The position numbers and the translations under genes were made by a program. Source: Calocera cornea HHB12733 (Eukaryota > Basidiomycota > Dacrymycetes > Dacrymycetales > Dacrymycetaceae). Taken from it: 64,000 bases of DNA. Every line of letters starts with the position of its first letter. Position 1 is the first letter of the stretch. The stretch is taken from NCBI GenBank assembly GCA_001632435.1, contig KV423987.1, positions 62,001-126,000 on the forward strand, written 5' to 3'. Shown here in pieces: positions 54,906 to 64,000 of the stretch. The notes under the pieces were generated by a model. It made no database searches. It worked only from the letters and a program-made list of their open reading frames with translations, and was not told where the DNA came from.

Positions 54906-56628
54906 TCAGTATATGGCGAATATTCTCGGCTCTTTCTTAAACCTTGCGTAGAGGATGATGAATGCCCCAATAACTGCGGATAGACCGCTGAAACTGATAG
55001 CCGCGTGCCAGTTGCCTCCTGATCCGGAGAAGATTGCCCCAACTAGCGGCGAGCCCGCAGCGTTGCCTATGCACCCCGGGTCAGCAAATTCTTGGAATAG
55101 GAGATCTTAAGGAACCCACCAGGCATGTTAAACATCATAAGGATGCCGCTTAGTGTGGCGAGGTTTTTGACACCAAACAGCTTGCCGCCAATGACACTTG
55201 TCATGCTCAAGAACGCGGCGCCCGAGAACCCAACCAGGATGGAGAAGACGATTATTGTGGCGAAGCTGTTGGCGAAATTCCACAGCAGGAGTTGCATGAG
55301 TCCGCTGAACAGAACGGCCCCAAAGAACGCGTTGACCACTCCGATCCTGTCGGCCAGCGAGCCGATTGCTGTTCGCCCAGCCGCGGCGGAGAAGTTCATT
55401 ACGGCGGCCGGGACGACGTACAAGGACGGACTGAGGTTGGGGAGTTTGTCCATAGTATACAGCTGAATGTAGAAGTACGGCGGAAGATACCCGAAGACGG
55501 TGAAGAACACCGCGAGAGCCACCGACCAGAAGATGGGCTTGCGAAACAAGGCTGTATCGAACCACACAATCTTAGTTTTTGTGTAGCATGCACTGAGCGG
55601 GTGCGGTCGGTTTTTCAGCATGAATACCGCACAGGTCATGAGGAATAGGTGGTAGAAGGCGAAGAAGATCAGGGTGTAACGCAGGCCGATGCGGCCCAGC
55701 ATTTGTTGTGCTATGAGAGAGCCCGCGCCGCCGCCGAAAGAACTTCCGGCAATGACAATTCCGGTCGCTAGACCACGCTTCTTGCGGAACCACTGTGATG
55801 GGAAAGCCATTGCCACTGGCAGGATCAAGCCAATGCAAAGACCTTGGAGAATGCCCTGCATAGATTTACGATCAATAACTGAGGGGGCGAAGAACCGAAA
55901 GACTCCTACCTGGGTCATGAAGAACTGCCACAGCTCCGTCGAGAACGCAGCAGTCAGCATGGCAGTGAAAGCCGTTACGCAGCCAGCGATGATGAATTGG
56001 CGGTACCCGCTACGAATGGACTAGTCAGCACACGTCCGAGCTGTATGTTGTGCAATGACACTTACTACCGGTCGGCCAGCTTGCCCACCACAAACGCTGT
56101 GGGCGTCATGACCAAGCCTGAAACACTCCCTAGAAGAGAAAGCACCGAGTCTTCTGCGTCGGGGAAGAGGTGTTCCTTGTAGTACGCTTGGAATACACCC
56201 CATGCTAATGGCCATCCGAGAGTAACTAGATGGAGCAGGTTCAGCCATCTCCTCCATACTTACTCATAGAAAGGCGTACCAGCAGCAATAATCGTACAGC
56301 CAGCAACAACCCACCAACCTCTGCCTCCCTCCGGATAGGTCCACTCAACGTCGTCCTCGTTCAAGTCGACCGCTTCCGCGCCAAAAAGATCCGCCGGCAC
56401 GCGAGCCTCGAGGTCCTTGTCTCCTCCATCCTCGTCCGGGCTTTGAGAGGTGGGGTCATAAGACAGCTTCTCGTCTATTGGCGGAAGGTCAAGCGAAGGT
56501 GGGCTCGAGGACTTTGGCTTTTCCGGATTGGTACCCGCTGCTGCGACGAGGGACGGGAGGTCGACGGCTGTGGCGTTCGGGGACACCATGTTGCTCTCGT
56601 CAACTTGCGTGCATCCAGGTGTACTCAT
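54906..56628 (-). CDS. MFS transporter, monocarboxylate (MCT) type, copy 2
   Basis: Multi-exon gene from ATG 56628. An acidic N-terminus (VSPNATAVDLPSLVAAAGTN) is followed by the MCT signature WTYPEGGRGWWVVAGCTIIA. The later blocks are ILPVAMAFPSQWFRKKRGLA, IVIAGSSFGGGAGSLIAQQM, VPAAVMNFSAAAGRTAIGSL and FGVKNLATLSGILMMFNMPG. The last exon encodes GNAAGSPLVGAIFSGSGGNW and ends KKEPRIFAIY, after an intron ending GCATAG. A 54-nt intron after FFMTQ is a multiple of three and reads open. Twelve TM helices at the plasma membrane are expected; the substrate is unknown. It is closest to copy 3, which lies 885 bp upstream in the same orientation. Confidence 0.85.
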
Positions 56629-57512
56629 CGTCCTTCAGGACCGCACGCAGACCACGGGGAGAGGAGGGGAGGGAGAGCGGGCACGGGTGCCGTTTCCCAC
56701 TCCATCCCGGCAAACAACAGTGATATATGAGGACCCACCCGAGCTCTGGCTGGGCATCGATCGGGCCACGTTGCGCAAACAGTCCAGGCCGTCATGTTTC
56801 CCTCCTGCCATTGGTCAACCCGGCATCCGGCCAATCATGGCATCCCCTCCTGGGGAAAGGGCGGCCCCGGCGAGGCGAGGGGCCGCCTGATTCGGAGCGT
56901 CGGCGTTCGGCACGGGCGCTCAGAACTCGTGCCGAACGGTTTTTGCCCGCCGGGCGGATGGAGGCAGGGCAGGTGGGCGGAGAGGGCCCTGGCATGGCCG
57001 ACGCGTCCGACAATCACGTCACGCGGAGGCGCGGCCCGCCATTACGGCGAGGCCTTGTCGGGTCACGGCGCGGAATATATAAGGCTAGCCCGGCCGGCGA
57101 TTGGAAGGTGGTGTGCACCGTGCAGAGCGGGAAGCGGCATTGTATACCAGTGGATTGCTTCTCGATGATCGATGATCAGCCAGGTTGGGGCAGCAGCCAT
57201 CTGTGGCGCACTCCATAGCCGGCGCTTGACTGCAGCTCGAATGCCGCTTTAACAAAGAGGGCAATCTCGGATCTTTCCGAGAACAAGGAAACGAGGAAGG
57301 TAAGAGGCCACTCCGTCACGGGCAAGCTCCAGAAGCAATTCATCGGTTATCGACTTCTATCGCTCGGCATCGCGTATGGCATCGTTTCGTCTACATGATG
57401 GGGTCGCCCTCTATGGGGCTTCGTCCGGCTATTACAATTAGGCAGTTCGCGTGTAAGATATCGTGAGTGTATGCATGAAGGAAGATGAGGCCGAGTGAGA
57501 TCGTCCGAATGT
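56629..57512. other. Spacer between MCT copies 2 and 3
   Basis: No gene supported. A TATATAA string on the plus strand at about 57070 has no evident downstream gene. GGCCCGCC-rich patches lie at 56860-57060. Confidence 0.4.
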
Positions 57513-59164
57513 CTAATATACAGCGAAGATCCGCTTCTCCTTAGCGAGCCTCGCGGGGACCATGATGAACGCGCCGACGACGCAGCAGAGTCCGCTGAAG
57601 CAGATTGGGGCGTGCCAATTGTTACCGCTGGCAGCGAGGATTGCACCCACAAGTGGTGACCCGCCCGCCTGGCCGGGCATGTTGAATAGCATCAGGATGC
57701 CGCTAAGTGCGGCGAGGTTGCGGACGCCGAAGAGCTTTGCACCCAGGACGCTGACCAGGGAGATAAACGCCGCTCCGAAGAAACCGCAGGCGATCGAGAA
57801 GACGATGATGACGCCGAAGGAGTGGGCGAAGTTCCACAGGAGCAGCTGTACGCAGCCAGCGATGAAGACGGAGCCGATGAACGCGTTCAGGACCCCAATT
57901 CGGTCTGCCAGCAGGCCGATCGTGCTCCGACCCAGCGCAGCAGAAAAGTTCATGACTGCGGCTGGGACAGCGAGGAGGGCGGGATCGAGATTCGGGAGCT
58001 GGGAGAGGGTGTACTGCTCGATGTAGAAGTACGGCCCCAGGTACCCGAAGACCGTCACGAAGATGCTCACTGCGACGGCCCAGAAGAGCGGCGTGCGGAA
58101 GAGGGAGGCATCCCACCACTCGATCGGGGCGTGCGTGTAGCGCGCGCTGCGCGGGTGTGGCCGGTCGCGGATCATGAGCACCGAGGCGGACATGAGCACT
58201 GCGTGCAGGAAGGCGTAGGCGAGGAGGGTGTATCGCAGCCCGAGGTGGGTGAGCAGCTGCTGCGCGACGAGCGAGGCGGCCCCGCCGCCGAAGGAGCTGC
58301 CGGCGATGACAATGCCGCTGGTGAGGCCGCGTTTCTTGTGGAACCATTGCGCTGGGGCGGCCATTGCGACGGGCAGGATGAGCCCGGTGCAGATGCCCTG
58401 CAGCAGGCCTTGCGTGAGGAACAGCTGCCAGAGCGTGGTCGAGAACGCGGCCGTGAGCATTGCGATGAACGCGGTGATGCATCCACAGATGATGAAGAGT
58501 CGGTAGCCGCTGCGTTCCGTCAGTTGTCTGACACGGGAACGGTTCAAGAAGACACGCACTATCGATCTGCATACTTCCCAACCACGAAAGCGATCGGGTT
58601 CATGACCGTCCCCGGGATGCTGCCGAGCACAGAGAGCACCGAGTCCGGCACGCCTGGGAAAAGGTGCTCCTTGTAGTAGCTCTGGAACACACCCCACGCA
58701 AGACCCCAGCCGAGCGTCACTGTCCTACGCTCAGAAATATGGCATATATGCGCAGTGGCAAGGAACGTACCAGCAGCGATGATCGTACACCCAATGACAA
58801 CCCACCAACCCCGCCCACCCTCCGGATACGTCCAGCCGTCATCTTCGTCCTCAGCAAGCAAGCCGCTAGTCGCCTCGGCACCCGCAAGCGTGGCAGGTAC
58901 ATGTGCGTCGAGCTCGGCGTCGGTGAGGTTCTTCTCCGTCGGCGAGGGCACAGTACCGGGAAGGTAGGGCAACGACTTGAGAAGCGTGTCATCGGGCGAG
59001 GACGAACCGCATTTCCCGGCCTCGGTGCGTTTCTCGGGGTCGGAGGCGATGGCGTGCAGCAGCGAGGGGAGGTCGACGGCGGTCACGTCGCGCGAGAGGC
59101 TGAGGGTTGGCGTCTCCGCCCCGCCCTCGTGCTCGACCTGTTCGGTAGGTTCGTCGCCGTGCAT
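57513..59164 (-). CDS. MFS transporter, monocarboxylate (MCT) type, copy 3
   Basis: Start at ATG 59164 (MHGDEPTEQVEHEGG), chosen because the following sequence aligns with copy 2; ATG 59209 would add 15 residues. Exon 1 ends near the MCT signature WTYPEGGRGWWVVIGCTIIA. The next exon encodes GWGLAWGVFQSYYKEHLFPG, and the long last exon (from about 58540) encodes the remainder without interruption, including WFHKKRGLTSGIVIAGSSFG, GYLGPYFYIEQYTLSQLPNL, VPAAVMNFSAALGRSTIGLL and FGVRNLAALSGILMLFNMPG. It ends KEKRIFAVY. Unlike copy 2, introns after FLTQ and NMPG are absent, so intron loss or gain has occurred since duplication. A TATATA string lies at about 59232-59240, upstream of both starts. Confidence 0.88.
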
Positions 59165-60185
59165 CGCTCGTCCTTTCGTAGCTGCTGTCTCCTCTCCTGA
59201 GAGGACCACAGCTGGCCATTCCCTTGAATGGTTGGTATATATGCCGCCAGCTGAGAGGAGGGTTGGCTGAGCTCATGCATGACCAGTAAGCAAATTGCAG
59301 CATCATGGCCAGGCCATCCCGACCGGCTGTCGGGGTGCACACGAGGTGCCGGTGCGTCCAACCCGGGGTCGGCAGGGCCAGCGTCGGATCTCGGGCATAT
59401 CAACCTTATGCCGAGAATTTTCTCCATTGCGCAAGGGATGAAGGATAACACGACCGTCCAGGTCCGGGCCAGGGACCAGCGCGAGCGGCAGCGCGAGCGG
59501 AGTCGGGCCTCGGCTCGGCTCGGACATATTTCCATGTTCGGAATGAAGGGGGAACCCCGACACTCGTCAATATAAACTGCTGATGGGCTGGATCATGTTC
59601 TTATTGTCTTACACATTACTTTGTACTGTTCCAAGCTCCTGGTTCTTGCTCCTTGGACGGCGCAGTATTATCGCCTGCGAGCCCTGCGAACGTGCCTTAA
59701 AGGTGCGTGGCAGAGGCCACCCGCCACGGACCCGTTTATGAATAGCTCGGCCCGCCAACCGTGGCCGAGTTTTCGCGCACTCTATGCCTTCCACTTCCGG
59801 GCAGTTCCTATCTTGGCTATCGGGGGATGCGTTGCCACAGCAATGTTCTGGTGCCAAGGGCCTGATCAGTGACCGGCCGTACTCCATCGCCGCGGGCTCG
59901 GAAGGCCAGGGGCCCGGCAGGAAGCTATTCTCCTTGATTTGCCTGACTCGACCGGAAAAACAGTGGCTGGTTGCGGAGGACTGAAAGACACTAATCGCAC
60001 CAATCGGGACAATTCTCAGGGGTGGACCACACTCTATTCTGTTCGCATATTGCGGTGTTTTGGAAAGAAGAAAGAAAGGTCGTGATAGGTCGTGAACACA
60101 TGAAACAATTTGACAACCCCGATTGTCTCGGCAAGTTGGAATGTCGACGCCTTGGCCCTCGCGGTTGGCCCGATGGCTTTCAGCC
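59165..60185. other. Intergenic region upstream of MCT copy 3
   Basis: About 1 kb including the promoter of copy 3 and the 3' side of the NADAR gene. Open frames show no family motif. Confidence 0.4.
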
Positions 60186-61484
60186 TCACATCCTCTCCCA
60201 CCTCTGGCGCATCTCCTCCCTGAACTCCATCAATGCTTTCCCGACCAGGTTCTCCGTACTGTCATCCTCCCCGTCGCACAGCTGCTGCCTGCCGGTCTCC
60301 CACAGCGCCTTCCTCACCTCCTCATGCTGTTCCAGCTTGGACCGCACCACCAGTCGGACCGACTCCCACCTGAGCGCTGGTCTGGGCCACCAGTCCTTCC
60401 TCAGTGCACCCGGATGCCGACCAGCAGCGACTTGCGGGTTCGGCAGTTCCATGAAGTCCTGTAGGACGTTCGCGGCATGAAGACCAGGCTCGAGGCGGAG
60501 GAAGAACAGCAGGTGCAGAGCGGTGGGAAACCGCTGGTCTTCATATTCCACGGCGTGGGAGGAGCGGAGGGAGAACATATCGGGCGGCTCGCCGCTGCCG
60601 AAGATGAGCTTCCCCCTCACTGCCGCTGAGGTGACGGCAGTCCACGCCTGAGGAAGTGCAGGCGAGTAGGTCGGCTGCGCTGCAGGAAGGACATATGCAT
60701 CCTCTCTACGGACCATACGGCGGAAGACCGGCCGAGGTTTCTGCAATCGGTGAGAGCTCCAAGGCGCAATGGTGATTTTCGATTGTTCGTGGCGCGTCTG
60801 GTTGACAACTTGTGCCAGATTGTCGACAAAGGGGGTGACCCTGCGAGAGACATAGCCCGAGTTGCCAAGTGGCCATTGCTCGACATTTGTATGCCACGAC
60901 GTGGAATGCTGCGGGGTTTCGAATCTCGGTGCGGCTGGGACAGCCTGATGTACAGGGCCCCGAGCGCGAGATATCGTGGCGAGCCGTTGCTGCATGGCAT
61001 AAGCGCCGGGAAAGGCAGAGGAAACCGTGGTCGCTCTCTGCTGTGCATTGCTAAGAAGTATTGCGTTCTTCCTCGATTCCATTTCTTTCTGCTGCATCTT
61101 TTGGAATTCCCTCTGGCTGACCGGCTTTGAAGACGGGCTCCAAGGAGCGTTTGTGGCGACGCGGTGGTGGAACATGTCAAAGTCAACGCGTTTGGTGCTC
61201 GCGGCCGGCCGAGGGACGGAGGTGGAGCGCCGGAAGGAGCTTCGGAGGGGTTGCGGGAGTGGGGGAACCCCAGCCCTCGGGATGGATGGAGCGTAGGACT
61301 TGGGTGTGGGGTTGGGCTTGAGCTTCGGGGAGACGAGGTCACTCACGAGCTCCTCTGCGTACGTGGAGAGTGGCAAGCCATAGCGACCGGATGGTTGGAG
61401 GAAAGAGTCCTTCCACGGATCATGCATTCCTCTTGACTTGGTGAAGTCCCGAGAAGCGTAGGACATGTAATGATCTCGATGCAC
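60186..61484 (-). CDS. Protein with divergent NADAR-like C-terminal domain
   Basis: A single open frame of 432 aa. Residues 1-280 are disordered, rich in Pro, Ser, Arg and Gln. The C-terminal about 150 residues follow the NADAR (YbiA-like) order: FSLRSSHAVEYEDQRFPTAL, a helix LHLLFFLRLEPGLHAANVL, AAGRHPGALRKDWWP, SVRLVVRSKLEQHEEVRKAL, ETGRQQLCDGEDDSTENLVG and KALMEFREEMR. NADAR proteins cleave the N-glycosidic bond of ADP-ribosyl derivatives or riboflavin intermediates. Here the usual P-T-x-E-H-Y-x-Q-A core is changed to PTALHLLFFLRL and the W-G-D-G segment is absent, so catalysis may be lost. Such divergent copies occur in other basidiomycetes to my knowledge; the role is unknown. Confidence 0.68.
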   Translation of the reverse strand: MHRDHYMSYASRDFTKSRGMHDPWKDSFLQPSGRYGLPLSTYAEELVSDLVSPKLKPNPTPKSYAPSIPRAGVPPLPQPLRSSFRRSTSVPRPAASTKRVDFDMFHHRVATNAPWSPSSKPVSQREFQKMQQKEMESRKNAILLSNAQQRATTVSSAFPGAYAMQQRLATISRARGPVHQAVPAAPRFETPQHSTSWHTNVEQWPLGNSGYVSRRVTPFVDNLAQVVNQTRHEQSKITIAPWSSHRLQKPRPVFRRMVRREDAYVLPAAQPTYSPALPQAWTAVTSAAVRGKLIFGSGEPPDMFSLRSSHAVEYEDQRFPTALHLLFFLRLEPGLHAANVLQDFMELPNPQVAAGRHPGALRKDWWPRPALRWESVRLVVRSKLEQHEEVRKALWETGRQQLCDGEDDSTENLVGKALMEFREEMRQRWERM

Positions 61485-61845
61485 CAGACTGGGAGGTCGC
61501 CGCAGGGAGGGGCATGGGCTTGTTGAGATTGGAGGAGAGATGTTATATGCGACAGAAATTGTGGAGAAACTCCTGCCTCAATTCAGCGACAACGCAAGCC
61601 GCAGAGGTCAAAGGATTGTGGTTTCCCGGTATTGTGGCAGCAGGTGTCCGACCTGGAACGTGCGCATCCACCGAGTCGGTTCATTGAAGGGAATACGACG
61701 TACCAGTGGCCGCGATCTCGCATGACAACACAGATACAGGTTGGTTTTTCTGGCGTGACCTTGCGTCACCCTTGAAAACGCCTAAGCCTGGTCATATGAT
61801 GCGACATCGATCTATCCGTTCTCCCGGGAGACCAGCGGACGAGGG
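61485..61845. other. Intergenic region
   Basis: Promoter side of the NADAR gene. No gene supported. Confidence 0.4.
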
Positions 61846-63240
61846 TCATTCGGATGGCTCTCCAATATCCGATTGTAGATCGCTCAAAGTACCGCAGGAA
61901 GACAGGCATTCGCCCGAGTGTTCGGCAGGGAGTCGAGCATGTAGCCAAACTGTCGATGATGCTGAGGCACCGCTTCTCCTATCGAACGTTGAAGTGGGAT
62001 ATGTGAGCTTGACATCACATGTGAAAACCTCGCCATCGATTATGGTGACACGCTGCAAGGTGGGACGGCGCGGTCCGAGGCGGCGCAAATCATGCGAGAC
62101 ATCGAACACTCCCTCCAGTACACCGTTGAGGTATTCGTGATACATTGAACGGACTTCGAGCGTTTTCAGAGCCTGGAAGTCCTCGAGAGCAGAGACCATC
62201 TCTTCGGCATTGGTGTGTTCTATGGACTGCAGGTCGTTAGCAACATGCGGTCACTAGCGTCGCCTGCAGTCGTCGTACTCACAGCTTCCGCAAGACCACA
62301 CAAGTGCAGCGAGAGCGTTTTCAGTCGAGGCAAACCCCCGGCAATGCTTCGCAGGGCCCTGGGAAGCAAACCCTGCCAACAAATCTCGAAGCTTGTAATC
62401 GTGGCGAGAGACAATCGGAGGCATGCGAGGTAGCCCGGAAGCGTATTCTCCGCCACCACGTCCTCCCAGCTGGAAACGTGATGGATGTGTTGCACGGGTC
62501 GTCCAGCCGCCAAAATGACCTCGTATATACTGGGAGAAGTTAGAGATCGCAGCTCGGGCAGCATGATGACACCAGCGTTGTGTGTTAGATTAGACCGTGG
62601 TGGCCAACCGAAGCCGAGGACTCGCAGCCCCTCGTGAAGCGATGTTATTGCTGAGGAGGGAGCAGCCTTGAGGAAATTCCTTGTGATCCTCACTGAGCAG
62701 ATGTACTGGACGCCGCCGTATGCCAGAGTCAGGGACTTCAGGCGCGTAAGAAGCGCGAGGGAACGCAGGAGCAAGCGCATACAACCGGCGCTGAAGGCGA
62801 CATTGCATCCCGGAGGCCGGCCGTAGTTGAGATAACGATGCTCATCGGGAAGCCTCACTGTTAGCTTGAAAATCTTCTGTTATAGCTCGGGCCGCCTGGA
62901 CAATGTTGCATGCAGAGCAACGAGAGCACGGAGTCGATGGACGATGACGGTCCGATACAAATGGCGTTCGGCGATCTCGCGAAGGCTTCGGTTTGAACGA
63001 CATCTCTGAGCGAGATCGTCTGTATCTCAACGCGGCTGACGATCTGGTCAAGAACGTCGTAAGGAAGAGTAATGCGCTGGATCCATCTAAAGAGTGCATG
63101 TTGGTGGGGAGCAGCAAGATTGAGGTCGGCGAAGTCTCGAAGGGCTGGCGCGGAGGCAAGTGTCGTTGACCTGACGACGGCGGCCGGGCTCCTTGACTTG
63201 CGACGCGTTCCCCCCTTTGGAAGGCGCGTCTCGGTCCCAA
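61846..63240 (-). pseudogene. F-box/LRR-like gene with frameshift and premature stop
   Basis: The minus strand carries an F-box start, ALFRWIQRITLPYDVLDQIV, in one frame. After VEIQT the continuation TDDLAQRCRSNRSLREIAER and HLYRTVIVHRLRALVALHAT lies in another frame, implying a 1-nt shift near 63025. The second frame then meets TAA (62882-62880) after RRPEL and resumes in frame as KIFKLTVRLPDEHRYLNYG. Leu-rich units follow (LTRLKSLTLAYGGV, LRVLGFGWPPR, LPRLKTLSLHLCGL), then a last exon with LEDFQALKTLEVRSM. The coding pattern is otherwise well preserved, so this is either a young pseudogene or an assembly error. The upstream 5' end was not resolved. Confidence 0.6.
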
Positions 63241-63522
63241 CGTACGCGCGAGTATCTCACAGGCCTTCCTCGTGACAGGCCCCATCAGCGCCAATCTCCT
63301 TCCACTGGGGCACATCGCACGCGCTTTACGAGCCATGGAAGATGAACAACGCGGTGCCGTTCGCTCCGATGGCTGCGATGGCTCGTGCTGTAGACCTCAT
63401 GTAGCAGAGCTGGGCGTTAGCATTGTCGGCTCTGTCAACACGAGGAGGTGTATTATCCCAGAGTCACCGCGTTTTGGATAGGAGTTTGCTGAGGTGAGGG
63501 AAGGGTGGGAAAGGGTAGGAAA

Positions 63523-63808
63523 GGTTGGCTGCGCCAACCCGCCCTGATCCCGAGCGCAGATGACCTATCCCATTCGGGGATTAGGTCATCAAAGCTTAAG
63601 TAGATTAGGCTGCGCTGTATTGTAGATTACTTAGAATGATAATATTAATTAAATATTAACTTTACTTACCTAGAATGGGCAAGGCAGCGCTGCCTGGCCT
63701 CGAACTTAGGATAGTCAATCTGCTCCCCAGGCAGGGGAGCAGCCAACGAAATCCATTGCGATTTCGTGTAATAGTGCTGGTCGTCGGACCAGCACTCGAA
63801 TACTTTCG
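63523..63808. repeat. Cluster of short perfect hairpins
   Basis: Six inverted repeats in under 300 bp: 63523-63539 (7-bp stem, 3-nt loop), 63559-63590 (long stem with one bulge), 63682-63695 (14-bp palindrome), 63720-63742 (9-bp stem, loop AGGCA), 63746-63767 (8-bp stem) and 63773-63796 (10-bp stem, loop GTCG); a small one follows at 63797-63808. An AT-rich stretch (63600-63670) lies inside. CGTGTAATAGT before GCTGG occurs twice (about 63765 and 63811), and the second copy leads into a degraded form of the 10-bp hairpin. Confidence 0.8.
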
Positions 63809-63909
63809 GTCGTGTAATAGTTGCTGGCCGTCAAGACCAGGGAATCATCATTCATTGAGGTTATCTAATTGTACAGGTATGGCAGGCACAGGTATCTTCT
63901 CGACGCATT

Positions 63910-64000
63910 CTAGGCGGCGGAGGGCTCATCGGCGGGCCAGCCGATGATCCTCAAAAACGTCGTCACGGTCCCCAGACCATGGTACTTGAGGAAGGCGGCG
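63910..64000 (-). CDS. Possible C-terminal exon of a gene running off the right edge
   Basis: On the minus strand from the edge, one frame reads AAFLKYHGLGTVTTFLRIIG, then WPADEPSAA and a stop at 63912-63910. The composition looks like ordinary protein rather than low complexity. Only 29 codons are visible, so this is a suggestion. The 8-bp hairpin at 63926-63947 lies within it. Confidence 0.3.
   Translation of the reverse strand, partial: AAFLKYHGLGTVTTFLRIIGWPADEPSAA

Noticed and set aside
57065..57080. TATATAA on the plus strand
   Set aside because: No supported plus-strand gene follows; not listed as a promoter.
57703..58581. 292-codon minus-strand frame over MCT copy 3
   Set aside because: Shadow frame of the real transporter exon.
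63797..63808. CGAA-TACT-TTCG mini hairpin
   Set aside because: A 4-bp stem is too short to count alone; kept only as part of the cluster.
1..64000. CRISPR array, prophage, operon or insertion sequence
   Set aside because: The introns and gene types are eukaryotic. No regular spacer-repeat array or bacterial element was seen.

Overview
The window is nuclear DNA of a filamentous basidiomycete, most likely a wood-decaying agaricomycete (Polyporales-like; inferred, not proven). Supporting signs are GC-rich coding sequence, genes broken by many 45-60 nt GT-AG introns with CTAAC/CTGAC-type branch sites, several F-box/LRR-like genes, and a CBM1-carrying family 5 cellulase. Coding lies on both strands without operons. 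One 100-N assembly gap (2499-2598) falls wholly inside an intron.

Left part (1-16.5 kb): the N-terminus of PEX19 runs off the left edge and is divergent from two tandem UbiA-type prenyltransferases (COQ2 and a paralog without an obvious mitochondrial leader). Next come a DUF3605 protein, a gamma-tubulin complex component of the GCP5/6 type with a 7-nt microexon, an unknown Ser/Thr/Ala-rich protein, a small-subunit-of-serine-palmitoyltransferase-like protein, a tandem pair of four-TM proteins of a family I cannot name, and a small protein of unknown function.

Middle part (17-42 kb): an intact F-box-like gene beside a decayed tandem copy; a carotenoid/stilbene cleavage oxygenase; the GCP2 (Spc97) ortholog; an MCT-type MFS transporter; a salicylate-hydroxylase-like flavoprotein; a long low-complexity protein with an N-terminal signal anchor; two further F-box genes; and an NCS1 nucleobase permease. 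From 42.3 to 46.3 kb there is a gene-poor stretch with a 140-bp inverted repeat (fold-back) and short tandem duplications.

Right part (46-64 kb): an unknown protein, the secreted GH5 cellulase with a TATA box and CreA-type sites, a 3.2-kb gene-free stretch, an IkB-like (NFKBIL1-type) coiled-coil protein, two more MCT transporters, a protein with a divergent NADAR domain, an F-box-like pseudogene, and at the right edge a dense cluster of short perfect hairpins next to the apparent 3' end of another gene.

The genes do not form one pathway. Core functions (COQ2, PEX19, GCP2, GCP5/6, SPT regulation) are mixed with accessory, nutrient-related functions (cellulase, three MCT porters, NCS1 permease, flavoprotein monooxygenase, stilbene/carotenoid oxygenase). 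Exon boundaries were worked out by hand from splice sites, phase and family conservation. Where all exons were summed, the total is divisible by three.
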